DNA of 64,000 nucleotides from positions 62,001-126,000 of the forward strand of contig CAVWNW010000018.1 of NCBI GenBank assembly GCA_963756425.1. The letters are read 5' to 3'. The notes beneath the pieces are model-generated. The model saw only the letters and a list, made by a program, of their open reading frames with translations, had not been told where the DNA came from and made no database searches. A program made the position numbers and the translations under genes. Below, in pieces: positions 8,654-17,840 of the stretch. Within the stretch, counting starts at the first letter, position 1. Each line of letters begins with the position of its first letter. This stretch comes from DASQUK01 sp963756425. Its GTDB lineage: Bacteria > Actinomycetota > Acidimicrobiia > Acidimicrobiales > VFJN01.

Positions 8654-10006
8654 CTACTCGTCGGCGAGCAAACGCTCCCGGCGCTCGAAGAGCTCCTCGG
8701 CCGCCGCCTGGGCCTCGGCCCTCACCGCGTCGGCGTCGAACGTGGCCGGCCGCCCCTGAGCCACCAGCCGCCGGCCGTCGACCCAGACGTCGCGCACATC
8801 ACGACCCGAGGCCGAGAACACGAGGTGGGCGGCGACGTTGAAGTGGCGGCCCTGGAGGACCGGCGTCGTGTGCAGGCCCCCGAGCCACACCGTCACGAGA
8901 TCCGCGCGCTTGCCCGGTTCGAGCGAGCCGGTCGTGCCGGCCAGCCCCAGTGCCAGGGCACCATCGATCGTCGCCATGCTCAGGACGTCCCACGGGTCGC
9001 CGCTCGTGGCGTCGAGCGTGGCCACCTTCTCCAGCAGCGCTGCGAACTTGGTCTCCTCGAGCAGGTCGAGGTTGTTGTTCTCCTTCTCACCGTCGGTCCC
9101 CAGGCCCACGACCACGCCGGCGGCGCGCAGGTCCGCGACGCGTGCCGCTCCGGACGCCAGCTTCATGTTGGAGCACGGGCAGTGCGCCACCGCCGTTCCC
9201 GTGCTCGCCAGCAGCTCGATCTCGGGGTCGTCGAGCCAGACGCAGTGGGCGATCACCGTGCGCGGCCCGAGGATCCCCCGCTGCTCGAACAGCTCGACTG
9301 GCCGGAGGCCCCACCGTGCCAGCGACTGCTCGACCTCCCACGTCGTCTCCGACGAGTGGGTGTGCAGCCCGGCATCGAACTCCTCGGCCAGCGCCCGCGC
9401 CGCCGCGAAGCACGCCTCGGTGCAGTAGAGCAGGTGCTCGAGGCCGACCCAGGCCCGCACCCGCCCCGCGGCGCGGTCGCTGCCTACGGACTCGAGCAGC
9501 GCGCGGTTGGAGTCGATCGACTCGAAGTAGTCGTAGCCGGCCTCGTCGGCGACGTAGGGCACCAGCGTGGCGCGGATGCCGAGCCGCTCGGCGCTCGCCG
9601 CCGACCCCTCCATGAACCGCCACATGTCCATCACCGACGTCGTGCCGGCCAGCAACCCCTCGGCGTAGCAATGCAGTGAGGCCACCCGGGCGATCTCGGG
9701 CGTCAGCGCCCGGTGTGCCGGGTCGACGTGGGTGCGCAGCCAGTCCCACAGGGAGAGCGACTCCGCGGTGCCGCGCAGGAGCCCGGAATGCATGTGGCAG
9801 TTGTGCAGGCCGGGGATGACGGCGTGCCCGGTGGCGTCGACGACTTCGACGCCGTCGGAGGCCGCCCGCGGATCGGCGTCCACCGCATCGACCGGGCCCA
9901 CGGCGACGATCGTGTCCCCGTCGATCAGCACCGAGCCGGGATCGTGGACGGCGGCCCCGCCGGTCATGGGCAGGACGATGCCGTTGCGGATCAGGGTTCT
10001 GGCCAC
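8654..10006 (-). CDS. Amidohydrolase of the chlorohydrolase/deaminase (TRZ/ATZ) group
   Basis: A 450-residue metal-dependent hydrolase of the ATZ/TRZ group, which deaminates or dechlorinates purines and triazines. It has an N-terminal β-domain, the metal motif HNCHMHSGLLRGT near residue 68, HTHSSET for the next histidine, IAHCVWLDD with HCPCSNMKL, and the metal-binding aspartate in LGTDGEKENN. The GTG at 10006 opens with ARTLIRNGIVLP, the usual first strand. It is divergent from the 8-oxoguanine deaminase gene with 84 bp between starts and lies at the edge of the purine island. The substrate may be an aminopurine or S-adenosylhomocysteine-like compound; sequence alone cannot decide. Confidence 0.88.
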   Translation of the reverse strand: MARTLIRNGIVLPMTGGAAVHDPGSVLIDGDTIVAVGPVDAVDADPRAASDGVEVVDATGHAVIPGLHNCHMHSGLLRGTAESLSLWDWLRTHVDPAHRALTPEIARVASLHCYAEGLLAGTTSVMDMWRFMEGSAASAERLGIRATLVPYVADEAGYDYFESIDSNRALLESVGSDRAAGRVRAWVGLEHLLYCTEACFAAARALAEEFDAGLHTHSSETTWEVEQSLARWGLRPVELFEQRGILGPRTVIAHCVWLDDPEIELLASTGTAVAHCPCSNMKLASGAARVADLRAAGVVVGLGTDGEKENNNLDLLEETKFAALLEKVATLDATSGDPWDVLSMATIDGALALGLAGTTGSLEPGKRADLVTVWLGGLHTTPVLQGRHFNVAAHLVFSASGRDVRDVWVDGRRLVAQGRPATFDADAVRAEAQAAAEELFERRERLLADE

Positions 10007-10090
10007 GGCGCAAGGCAATGACCGCCGGGTCGGCTTGTCAACGTGGCCCCGGAGGCCGGCCGCTCGCCGCGCACCTGTAGGGTCGCCGCG

Positions 10091-11494
10091 GTGACCGTGG
10101 ACGCGCCGGAATCCGCACAGGGCCCCGTCGACCTGCTGGTGGCCGGAGCCGACCTCGTCGTCACGATGGACGACGACCGGCGCGAGCTGCCGGGTGGCTG
10201 GGTGGCATGCCACGGCGGGTCGGTCGTGGCGGTGGGCAGCGGGTCGGAACCTGCCCCCGACGCATCCCGGCTGCTGCGGGCCGACGGCTGCCTGATCACG
10301 CCCGGCCTCGTCAACACGCATCACCACATCTACCAGAACCTCACCCGCGCCCACCTGCCCGCCACCAGCAGCTCCCTGTTCGACTGGCTCACGGCGCTCT
10401 ACCCGCGCTGGGCGCGGCTCGACGAGGAGGGGGCATATGTGTCGGCGTGGGTGGGACTGGCCGAGCTGGCGATCGGCGGCTGCACCACGTCGACCGATCA
10501 CCTCTACGTGCACCCGGCCGGGGCTGGCGACCTGCTCAGCGCGGAGATAGCGGCGGCGCGAGACGTCGGGATGCGCTTCCACCCCACCCGCGGATCGATG
10601 TCGCTGTCACAGAAGGACGGCGGACTGCCGCCGGATTCGGTGGTGCAGGACGACGACGCGATCCTGGCCGAGTCCGAGGCCGCGGTCGCTGCGCATCACG
10701 ACCCGACGCCGGGCGCGATGGTGCGCATCGCGCTGGCGCCGTGCTCGCCGTTCTCGGTGACCACCGACCTGATGCGCCGCACCGCCGAGCTGGCGGAGCG
10801 CCTCGACGTGCGGCTGCACACGCACCTGGCCGAGGACCCCGACGAGGACGCCTTCTGCCTCGAGACCCACGGCTGCCGGCCCATCGAGCTGTTCGAGGAC
10901 GTCGGCTGGGGCTCGGCGCGCTCGTGGGTGGCCCACTGCATCTACCCCAACGAGGCCGAGATCGCCCGCATGGGCGGGTGGGGCACCGGGGTCGCACATT
11001 GTCCCACCTCCAACATGATGATCGGCGGCGGCGGCATCGCCCCGGTGACCGACTTCCGCGCCGCCGGGGTCCCGGTGGGACTGGGTTGCGACGGATCGGC
11101 GTCCACGGACTCCGCCTCCCTGTGGCTGGAGGCCAGGGGTGCCCTGCTGCTCGGGCGCCAGCGAGGTGGGCCCACGGCGTTCACGGCCCGGGATGCGCTC
11201 GAGGTCGCCACCCGCGGCTCGGCGGCATGCCTGGGCAGGCTGGGCGAGATCGGGGTGCTGGCTCCGGGGGCGTGCGCCGACCTGGTGGCGTGGAGGCTGG
11301 ACGGGCTGACGTTCGCCGGCGCCCTCACCGACCCGGTGGAGGCGCTGCTGCGGTGTGGACCGACGCAGGCGCACCACACGGTGGTTGCCGGGCGTCCGAT
11401 CGTGGAGGACGGCGAGCTCCGGGTCGAAGGTGTGGACGGGATGCTCACCCGCCACCGGGCGGCCGCCGCCCGCCTGCAGGACGTCGAAGGCTGA
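10091..11494 (+). CDS. 8-oxoguanine deaminase-type amidohydrolase
   Basis: This enzyme probably deaminates 8-oxoguanine or a similar oxidised purine (to urate in the known enzymes). The 467 residues hold the metal motif NTHHHIYQNLTRA near residue 73, a THLAEDPDED histidine region, WVAHCIYPNEAEI, HCPTSNMMIGGGGI, and the subgroup block GLGCDGSASTDSASLWLEAR. That block is characteristic of 8-oxoguanine deaminase and AtzB-like proteins. The GTG at 10091 starts directly before DVLV-like strand residues. A 100-bp repeat follows its stop. The neighbouring xanthine dehydrogenase and hydantoinase make purine breakdown the likely context. Confidence 0.88.
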   Translation: MTVDAPESAQGPVDLLVAGADLVVTMDDDRRELPGGWVACHGGSVVAVGSGSEPAPDASRLLRADGCLITPGLVNTHHHIYQNLTRAHLPATSSSLFDWLTALYPRWARLDEEGAYVSAWVGLAELAIGGCTTSTDHLYVHPAGAGDLLSAEIAAARDVGMRFHPTRGSMSLSQKDGGLPPDSVVQDDDAILAESEAAVAAHHDPTPGAMVRIALAPCSPFSVTTDLMRRTAELAERLDVRLHTHLAEDPDEDAFCLETHGCRPIELFEDVGWGSARSWVAHCIYPNEAEIARMGGWGTGVAHCPTSNMMIGGGGIAPVTDFRAAGVPVGLGCDGSASTDSASLWLEARGALLLGRQRGGPTAFTARDALEVATRGSAACLGRLGEIGVLAPGACADLVAWRLDGLTFAGALTDPVEALLRCGPTQAHHTVVAGRPIVEDGELRVEGVDGMLTRHRAAAARLQDVEG

Positions 11495-11539
11495 GAGGCC
11501 CCGCCCCGAGTGCCCTACGGCCTCGGGGACCCCGAGGAT

Positions 11540-11639
11540 CCCGAGGTCATAGGTTCCGGCCATCAGCGCCCGAGGTCATAGGTTCCGGAGCCGGAACCCA
11601 TGACCTCGCCCTCCCGGTCACGGAACCCATGACCTCGGG
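11540..11639. repeat. 100-bp double-dyad repeat, copy 1
   Basis: The word CCCGAGGTCATAGGTTCCGG occurs directly at 11540-11559 and 11569-11588. Its reverse complement form (CGGAACCCATGACCTCGGG) occurs at 11592 and 11621. Start-to-start steps are 29, 23 and 29 bp, and the whole element is exactly 100 bp. The same geometry is found at 35837-35936. It sits between two convergent genes and could fold as nested hairpins. It may act as a bidirectional terminator or be a non-autonomous repeat. Confidence 0.85.
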
Positions 11640-11644
11640 TAGGT

Positions 11645-11688
11645 GGGGCGATCGGAACACGGGGGCGATCGGAAGGCGGGGCGATCGG
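11645..11688. repeat. Short tandem repeat, three copies of GGGGCGATCGG
   Basis: GGGGCGATCGG begins at 11645, 11662 and 11678, steps of 17 and 16 bp, directly after the 100-bp element and just before the stop codon of the convergent hydantoinase gene. The core CGATCG is itself palindromic. No function can be assigned. Confidence 0.6.
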
Positions 11689-11696
11689 GGTTGCGC

Positions 11697-13076
11697 TCAA
11701 GTGCGCTCCACGTAGCGGCCCCAGCCGGGCTCACCCTCGAACCGCCCGTCGCGTGCCACCACCCGACCACGTGACAGCACCAGCTCCGGCCAACCCCGGA
11801 CCACGCGGCCCTCGTAGGGCGAGTGGTCGGTGCGCATGTGCAGTGCAGAGGCGTCGAGCGCCTGTGGCCGCTCGGGGTCCCACACCACGACGTCAGCGTC
11901 GCTGCCCGCACGTAGGCAGCCCTTGCGGGGAAACAGCCCGAACGTGCGGGCGGGCGCCTCGGCGCAGAGCCGCACCCAGTCGGCGGCGCCGATCCGTCCC
12001 GCCCGCACGCCCTGCCACACCAGGGTCATGCGGGTCTCGATGCCGGGCAGCCCGCCGGGGATCTCGGTGAAGTCGGCGAAGCCGTCGTCGCGGCCCGCCG
12101 TCCCGCGGTGCCGGTCGGCCTGCCAGAACGGGCAGTGGTCGGTGGCGACGGTCTGGACCCACCCCCGGGCGAGCCCCTCCCAGAGCTCCTCACGGTGCCA
12201 GGGGTCGCGCAGCGGCGGCGTGCAGACGAAGTTCTCGCCCGCGGGACCATCCAGGACGGCCGCGTCGAGGTGCAGGTACTGCGGGCAGGTCTCGGCCTCC
12301 AGCGCGACGCCCCGTTCCTGGGCGGCCCGCACCTCGGCCAGGCCCGGTGCCGACGAGAGGTGCACGACGTACACGCGGGCGCCGGCGGCCTCGGCCAGCC
12401 GCCCCACCCGGTGCACGGCCTCGGCCTCCAGAACCGCAGGCCGGGTGGCAGCGTGCTCGACGACGCCGGTTCGGCCCTCGGCCAGCGCCCGACGCCGCAG
12501 CGCCTCGATGGCGCCCCCGTTCTCGCAGTGCACCGTGACCAGCCCGCCGTGGCGGGTGGCGGCCCGGAGCACGTCGAACACGACGTCGTCGTCGACCTGC
12601 AGCAGCCGGGGATAGGCCAGGTAGAGCTTGAAGCTGGTGACGCCCCGCTCGACGCAGTCGGCGACCACGCCTTCGCCCACCGCCTCGGTGAACGTCATGT
12701 GCAGCCCGTAGTCGACGGCGGCGGGCTCGGCGAGCGCCCGCCAGGTGGCGAGCGCGGCGAGCGGATCCTCGCCCCGGTAGGCGGTGACGTAGTCGATGAC
12801 CGTGGTGGTGCCCCCGATCGCGGCTGCCACCGTGCCGCTGGCGAAGTCGTCGGACACGCGCACCGCCCCGACCGGCAAGTGCAGGTGGGTGTGCGCATCG
12901 ATGCCGCCCGGCACCACCAGCCGTCCGGAGACGTCGACGACCGCGGTGGCGGGGTCCAACCCGGGCGCCGACGAGAGGTCGGGGCCCACGGCGGCGATGC
13001 GGCCGTCGGTGCCGACGAGCACATCGGCGGGCCGCTCACCGTCGAGGTCGACGACCGTCCCACCGCGCAGCAGCAC
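11697..13076 (-). CDS. Dihydropyrimidinase/hydantoinase family cyclic amidase
   Basis: A 459-residue cyclic amidohydrolase that opens hydantoin, dihydropyrimidine or allantoin-like rings. Visible family features are the N-terminal VLLRGGTVVDLDG strand, the metal motif GGIDAHTHLHLP near residue 55, GVTSFKLYLAYP where the carboxylated lysine sits, VTVHCENG, YVVHLSSAPGL and TVATDHCPF with the last metal aspartate. The GTG at 13076 matches the usual family start; an ATG at 13133 would add 19 odd residues. It is divergent from the xanthine dehydrogenase operon and shares its operator region at 13160. With the carbamoylases at 17841 and 19168 it would give ring opening followed by decarbamoylation. 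Confidence 0.9.
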   Translation of the reverse strand: MLLRGGTVVDLDGERPADVLVGTDGRIAAVGPDLSSAPGLDPATAVVDVSGRLVVPGGIDAHTHLHLPVGAVRVSDDFASGTVAAAIGGTTTVIDYVTAYRGEDPLAALATWRALAEPAAVDYGLHMTFTEAVGEGVVADCVERGVTSFKLYLAYPRLLQVDDDVVFDVLRAATRHGGLVTVHCENGGAIEALRRRALAEGRTGVVEHAATRPAVLEAEAVHRVGRLAEAAGARVYVVHLSSAPGLAEVRAAQERGVALEAETCPQYLHLDAAVLDGPAGENFVCTPPLRDPWHREELWEGLARGWVQTVATDHCPFWQADRHRGTAGRDDGFADFTEIPGGLPGIETRMTLVWQGVRAGRIGAADWVRLCAEAPARTFGLFPRKGCLRAGSDADVVVWDPERPQALDASALHMRTDHSPYEGRVVRGWPELVLSRGRVVARDGRFEGEPGWGRYVERT

Positions 13077-13159
13077 GCGTCCCAGCCAAGCAGACGGAGA
13101 ACCGGCCGGCCCCAACCGACCGGGTGACCCCATGGGCGCGGCTGGCTAACATCTCAGCC

Positions 13160-13176
13160 TTCAACATTTCGTTGAA
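13160..13176. promoter_or_regulatory. Palindromic operator over the xanthine dehydrogenase promoter
   Basis: TTCAACATTTCGTTGAA is a 6-5-6 perfect inverted repeat lying exactly 20 bp before the GTG of the FAD subunit gene. The same palindrome with one central change is 20 bp before the second molybdenum hydroxylase (23421). TTCAAC can serve as a -35 with a 17-bp spacer to CAGAAT at 13183-13188, placing the transcript start at about the GTG itself. So I infer a repressor site over a leaderless promoter. The regulator is not identified. Confidence 0.7.
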
Positions 13177-13195
13177 ACCGGCCAGAATCGCCGTC

Positions 13196-14056
13196 GTGAC
13201 CGTCCTCGCCCCCACCCGACTCGACGATGCCGTGGCCGCACTGGCCGCCGATCCGTCGCTCACGGTGCTCGCGGGGGGCACCGACCTCATGGTCGCCGTG
13301 AACTACGGCCAGTACCGCCCCACCGGGGTGCTCAGCCTGCGACGCGTGCCCGAGCTGCACGACTGGCACGTCGAGGGAGAGGGTTCCGCAGCTCAGGTCG
13401 TCCTCGGCGCCGCCACCAGCTACACGACCCTGCTGGACCCGCCGCTCGCCGCCCTGCTGCCCGCGCTGGCCCAGGCATCGCGGACGGTCGGCAGCCCCCA
13501 GATCCGCAACACCGGCACCGTCGGAGGCAACCTCGGCACGGCGTCGCCGGCGGGCGACACGCTCCCGGTGCTGGTGGCGCTGGACGCCACCGTCGAGCTC
13601 GCGTCTGCCTCCGGGCGCCGGAGCATGCCGGTGTCCGAGTTCGTCACCGGGCCCAAGCGGACGGCGCTCGCGCCGGGGGAGCTGGTGACGGCGGTGCGGG
13701 TGCCGGCGGCGCACGGACCCCAGGAGTTCCTCAAGATCGGCGTGCGCAACGCCATGGTCATCGCCGTGGCCAACTGCGCGCTCGTCCTCGACCTCGGCCG
13801 CCGGCGCCTCGCGTGCGCGCTGGGGTCGGTGGGGCCGGTCCCCATCCGCGACCGCGACGCCGAACGATGGGCCGAGGCCCGCCTCGACTGGGACGGCCGC
13901 CCGGCGCTGGACCAGGCACTGGTCGACGACTTCGGGCGCCGGATGGCCGCCGCCAGCCGGCCCATCGACGACCACCGGGCCACGGCCGCATACCGGCGCC
14001 ACGCCGTCGAGGTGCTGGCCCGTCGCGCGCTGGGACGGGCCTGGGCGGCGACGTGA
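13196..14056 (+). CDS. Xanthine dehydrogenase-type FAD-binding subunit
   Basis: The FAD subunit (CoxM/XdhB type, 286 residues) of a three-subunit molybdenum hydroxylase. It passes electrons from the iron-sulfur subunit to FAD and then NAD+ or another acceptor. The FAD motif LAGGTDLMVAVNYG lies near residue 25, the second one QIRNTGTVGGNLGTASPAGDT near residues 102-122, and the C-terminal domain follows (LKIGVRNAMVIAVAN). The GTG at 13196 was chosen because the operator lies exactly 20 bp upstream, as at the second locus. Its stop codon overlaps the GTG of the next subunit, so translation is coupled. Confidence 0.93.
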   Translation: MTVLAPTRLDDAVAALAADPSLTVLAGGTDLMVAVNYGQYRPTGVLSLRRVPELHDWHVEGEGSAAQVVLGAATSYTTLLDPPLAALLPALAQASRTVGSPQIRNTGTVGGNLGTASPAGDTLPVLVALDATVELASASGRRSMPVSEFVTGPKRTALAPGELVTAVRVPAAHGPQEFLKIGVRNAMVIAVANCALVLDLGRRRLACALGSVGPVPIRDRDAERWAEARLDWDGRPALDQALVDDFGRRMAAASRPIDDHRATAAYRRHAVEVLARRALGRAWAAT

Positions 14057-14610
14057 CCGGCACGACGCCCACGTCTGCGGCGGCACCCGATGCCGACGCC
14101 GACGCCGCCTACCAGCTGACGGTGAACGGCGCCGCCCACACCGTCGAGGGAGCCCGGCCCACCGACAGCCTGTTGCACGTGCTGCGCGACCGGCTCGGGC
14201 TGCCCGGCGCCAAGAACGCCTGCGAGCAGGGTGAGTGCGGCTCGTGCTCGGTACTGGTCGACGGGGTGCTCGTGTGCGCGTGCCTCGAGCTGGCCGAGGC
14301 GGCGGTCGGCTGCGAGATCACCACCGTCGAGGGGCTTACGCCGATGGGCGCCGAGCCCGGCGACGCCGCACTCACCGACGCTGTCCTCACCGATGTCCAG
14401 CAGGCGATGATCGAGGCGGGCGGCGTCCAGTGCGGCTTCTGCACGCCCGGTTTCATCGTCGCCATCCACGACCTGCTGGACCGGGTGCCCGAGCCTGGGC
14501 CGCTCGAGGTCCGCGAGGCGTTGGCCGGCAACCTCTGCCGCTGCACCGGCTACGGGCGCATCCTCGCCGCCATCGAGCGGGTGGTGGCGGTGCGGGGGAA
14601 CGGGCGATGA
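14053..14610 (+). CDS. Xanthine dehydrogenase-type [2Fe-2S] subunit
   Basis: The small iron-sulfur subunit (185 residues), carrying two [2Fe-2S] clusters between the molybdenum and FAD subunits. The plant-type cluster cysteines are in NACEQGECGSCSVLVDG with a fourth in VCACLELAE. The second, helical cluster has VQCGFCTPGF and GNLCRCTGYGRI. The first about 25 residues (a TPTSAAAPDADAD stretch) are a low-complexity extension before the ferredoxin fold. The gene overlaps its neighbours at both ends (GTGA and ATGA), typical of a tightly coupled operon. Substrate specificity lies in the large subunit. Confidence 0.95.
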   Translation: MTGTTPTSAAAPDADADAAYQLTVNGAAHTVEGARPTDSLLHVLRDRLGLPGAKNACEQGECGSCSVLVDGVLVCACLELAEAAVGCEITTVEGLTPMGAEPGDAALTDAVLTDVQQAMIEAGGVQCGFCTPGFIVAIHDLLDRVPEPGPLEVREALAGNLCRCTGYGRILAAIERVVAVRGNGR

Positions 14611-16925
14611 CGCCGCCCCTCGCGTCGACGGGCGTCGAGGCACCCCCGGCCAGGGGTCGGGTCGCGTCGGGTGCCGGGATCGGCGACAGCCCGGTACGAC
14701 CCGACGGCACGCCCAAGGTCCAGGGCGGGTTCGCCTTCGCCTCCGACCTGGAGGCGGATGGCATGCTCTGGGGCCGCACGCTGCGTTCCCCCCACGCTCA
14801 CGCCCGCGTCCGCTCGGTCGAGATCGGCCCGGCGCTGGCCATACCTGGCGTGTCGTGCGTGCTCAGCGCCGACGACGTCCCCGGCACCGCCACGTACGGC
14901 CTGATCTCCCCAGACCAGCCCGTGTTCGCCCGCGACGTGGTCCGGTACGTGGGCGAATCGGTGGCGGCGGTGGCGGCCGATCACCCGGACACCGCCCGAC
15001 GGGCGCTGGCGGCCATTGCCGTCGACTACGAGCCGCTCGATCCCCTCGTCGACCCGGCCCGGGCGGCCTCGGCGAAGACACCGCCCATCCACCCCGACGG
15101 CAACGTGATCCGCCACATCCGCGTCGAGCACGGTGACGTGGCTGCCACCGGCGAGGTGGTCGTCGAGGGCGTCTACGAGGTCGGCATGCAGGACCAGGCG
15201 TTCCTCGGTCCCGAGTCGGGACTGGCCATTCCCGACGGCGACGGCGGGGTCGACTTGTGGGTCGCAACCCAGTCGCTCCACGAGGACCGCGACCAGCTCG
15301 CCGCCTGCCTCGGGCTCCCCCACGAGCAGGTGCGCCTGCACCTCGGCGGGGTGGGGGGCGCGTTCGGCGGGCGTGAGGACCTGAGCATCCACGTGCACGC
15401 CTGCCTGCTGGCGCTGCGCACCGGGCGCCCGGTGAAGATGAGCTACCTGCGGGACGAGTCGTTCGTCGGTCACGTGCACCGCCACCCGGCTCGGATGCGC
15501 TACCGGCACCACGCCACGACCGCCGGCGACCTCGTCAAGGTGGAGGCCGAGGTGCTGCTCGACGGGGGCGCCTACGCATCGTCGTCGTGGGCGGTCGTCA
15601 GCAACGCCGCCCGCTTCGCCTGCGGGCCCTACCGCGTGCCCAACGCATTGGTCGACGCCACCGTGGTCCGCACCAACAACCCGCCGTGCGGTGCCATGCG
15701 TGGCTTCGGTGCCGTCCAGGTGTGCTTCGGCCACGAATCGCAGATGGACAAGCTGGCGGCCCGGCTCGGCATGGACCCCGTCGAGCTGCGCTTGCGCAAC
15801 GCCCTCGAAACGGGCGACGTGCTCCCGACCGGGCAGCGGCTGACCGGTGCGGTGCCGGTCGCCGAGTGCATCCGGGCGGCCGTCGACCACCCGCTGCCGC
15901 CGCCGGTCGGCGACGGCTGGCTGGAACGTCCCGGCGGCGCCGGGCGGACCGCCGAACCGTCGCGGGTCCGTCGGGGCCTGGGCGTGGCCGCGGGCTTCAA
16001 GAACCTCATGTACTCCGAGGGTGCCGAGGACGACTCCGAGGCCCGCGTCCGGCTGTCCGGGGGCGTCGCGTCGATCACGTGCGCGGTGGCGGAGGTGGGC
16101 CAGGGATTCGTGACCATCGCCTCGCAGATCGCCCGCACTGTCCTGGGCTGCGATGCCGTCGTCGAGCCGGCCGGCACCGTGGGCATCGACTCGGCGGGCT
16201 CGTCGTCGGCATCGCGCCAGACGTGGATGTCGGGCGGCGCAGTGCTCGAGGCGGCCCGACAGGTGGCGGCCCAGGTTCGTGATGCCGTGGCGGAAGGCCT
16301 CGGTGTTGCGCCGGGGTCGCTCGCACTGACCGAGGGTGGGCGGATCGTCGCGGCAGCCGGCGGCGGGGTGGCCGGGGCCGTCGGGGCACTCGACATGACG
16401 GTGGCCGACGCGGCCGGCGACGGAATCTTCGAGGCGACGGCTGTACAGCGGCACCGGCGCACGTACCAGCTCGACGAACGGGGGCAGGGCGACGCCGACG
16501 TGAGCTTCGTCTTCGCTGCCCACCGGGCCGTGGTAGACGTCGACACCGACCTCGGCTTGGTGCGGGTCGTCCAGGTCACCACGGGTCAGGACGTGGGGCG
16601 GATCCTGCACCCGACGCAGGTGATCGGCCAGATCGAGGGCGGGATCGCCCAAGGCGTGGGCCTGGCCGTGATGGAGGAGATCGTCGTCGAGGACGGCGTG
16701 GTGCGGAACCCGAGCTTCACCGACTACCTCATCCCCACCGTGGCCGACACCCCCGAGGTCCTGGCCACCTGCATCGAGGAGCCCGAGCCCGAGGCGCCCT
16801 TAGGGGCCAAGGGCGCCGGCGAGCCGCCCACGATCTCGTCCACGGCGGCGGTGGCGGCCGCCATCCGGTCGGCGACCGGCGTGGACGTGACGCGGGTTCC
16901 CGTGCGCCCGTGGGACCTGGTCTGA
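14607..16925 (+). CDS. Xanthine dehydrogenase-type molybdenum-binding subunit
   Basis: The 772-residue large subunit binds the molybdopterin cofactor and the substrate. Family motifs are visible: GGVGGAFGGRED (pterin-binding, about residue 250), RTNNPPCGAMRGFGAVQ (about 355), EVGQGFVTIASQ and the C-terminal GAKGAGEPP, where the glutamate is the catalytic base of xanthine dehydrogenases. The FGG and MRGFG segments fit purine hydroxylases better than CO dehydrogenases, which have a CSFR loop. No maturation gene of the XdhC type is seen in the window. The next gene, alkA, begins 16 bp before this stop. Purine as substrate is inferred from context. Confidence 0.93.
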   Translation: MTPPLASTGVEAPPARGRVASGAGIGDSPVRPDGTPKVQGGFAFASDLEADGMLWGRTLRSPHAHARVRSVEIGPALAIPGVSCVLSADDVPGTATYGLISPDQPVFARDVVRYVGESVAAVAADHPDTARRALAAIAVDYEPLDPLVDPARAASAKTPPIHPDGNVIRHIRVEHGDVAATGEVVVEGVYEVGMQDQAFLGPESGLAIPDGDGGVDLWVATQSLHEDRDQLAACLGLPHEQVRLHLGGVGGAFGGREDLSIHVHACLLALRTGRPVKMSYLRDESFVGHVHRHPARMRYRHHATTAGDLVKVEAEVLLDGGAYASSSWAVVSNAARFACGPYRVPNALVDATVVRTNNPPCGAMRGFGAVQVCFGHESQMDKLAARLGMDPVELRLRNALETGDVLPTGQRLTGAVPVAECIRAAVDHPLPPPVGDGWLERPGGAGRTAEPSRVRRGLGVAAGFKNLMYSEGAEDDSEARVRLSGGVASITCAVAEVGQGFVTIASQIARTVLGCDAVVEPAGTVGIDSAGSSSASRQTWMSGGAVLEAARQVAAQVRDAVAEGLGVAPGSLALTEGGRIVAAAGGGVAGAVGALDMTVADAAGDGIFEATAVQRHRRTYQLDERGQGDADVSFVFAAHRAVVDVDTDLGLVRVVQVTTGQDVGRILHPTQVIGQIEGGIAQGVGLAVMEEIVVEDGVVRNPSFTDYLIPTVADTPEVLATCIEEPEPEAPLGAKGAGEPPTISSTAAVAAAIRSATGVDVTRVPVRPWDLV

Positions 16926-17803
16926 CGGAGCGGCTCCCCGTCCGTCCCCCGCTCGCGTGGGACACCATGCTCCGCTACCTCGCCCTGCGGGCCACTCCCG
17001 GGATCGAGGTCGTGGCCGGGGGCGTCTACCGGCGCACGGTCGTGGTCGATGGCGGCCCCGGCATGATCGAGGTGGCCAGGGGTGGCGACGACCACCTGCT
17101 GCTGCGGGCGTGGCTGCCCGACCGGGACCGGCTCGCCGAGGTCGCCCGGCGGGTCCGCGGCGTCTTCGGGCTCGACACCGATCTCGAAGCCGCCGGCGCG
17201 GCCCTCGCCGGCGACCCGGTCATCGGTCCGCTGCTGGCGGCCAGGCCGGGCCTGCGGGTGCCCGGTACCTGGGACCCGTACGAGATCGGCGTGCGCGCCA
17301 TCGTCGGCCAGCAGGTCACGGTGGCCGGGGCGAGCACGCTCGCCGGCCGGCTCGTCGAGCGGCACGGGAAGCGGCTGCCGGCCCCGGCGGCGCCGGGATT
17401 GACCCACACCTTCCCGCCGCCGGCGACGCTCGCGGAGCGCGATCTCGACGGCATCGGCCTGACCCGCACCCGGGCGCGGGCCGTGGGCGCGTTCGCGGCC
17501 GCGGTGGCTGCGGACCGGGTGCGGCTCGACGCGAGCGTTCCGCTCGACCAGCTCGTCGGCTCCATCGAGGGCGTTCCCGGCGTCGGTCCGTGGACCGCCC
17601 AGTACGTCGCGCTGCGCATGGGACAGCCCGACGCGCTGCCGGCCTCCGACCTCGGCCTGCGCCGCGCGTTGGCCGATCCGGCCGCCGGCTCGGCGCTCCC
17701 CTCCGCCGCCGAGGTCTCCGTGCGGGCCTGCGCCTGGCGACCCTGGCGGGCGCTGGCGGCCGTCCACCTGTGGACCAGCGGCCACGGCGCCGCCGCTGCG
17801 TGA
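16910..17803 (+). CDS. alkA: DNA-3-methyladenine glycosylase II-like protein
   Basis: This base-excision repair glycosylase removes alkylated or deaminated bases from DNA. The 297 residues show the AlkA N-terminal domain (RPPLAWDTMLRYLALRA), the conserved DPYEIGVRAIVGQQVT block, a helix-hairpin-helix VPGVGPWTAQYVAL near residue 224 and the catalytic aspartate in LPASDLGLRRAL near residue 245. The Ada-type regulatory domain is absent. The GTG at 16910 overlaps the xanthine dehydrogenase large subunit by 16 bp, which suggests translational coupling. The location inside a purine catabolism operon is unusual and is discussed as a finding. Confidence 0.9.
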   Translation: MGPGLTERLPVRPPLAWDTMLRYLALRATPGIEVVAGGVYRRTVVVDGGPGMIEVARGGDDHLLLRAWLPDRDRLAEVARRVRGVFGLDTDLEAAGAALAGDPVIGPLLAARPGLRVPGTWDPYEIGVRAIVGQQVTVAGASTLAGRLVERHGKRLPAPAAPGLTHTFPPPATLAERDLDGIGLTRTRARAVGAFAAAVAADRVRLDASVPLDQLVGSIEGVPGVGPWTAQYVALRMGQPDALPASDLGLRRALADPAAGSALPSAAEVSVRACAWRPWRALAAVHLWTSGHGAAAA

Positions 17804-17840
17804 GCTGTTCAACCCGCGGCCCAACGGCCACGATGGCCGG

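Noticed and set aside
17807..17820. TGTTCAACCCG before the M20 gene as a third copy of the purine operator
   Set aside because: Only one half site is present and no matching GTTGAA follows at 5 bp.
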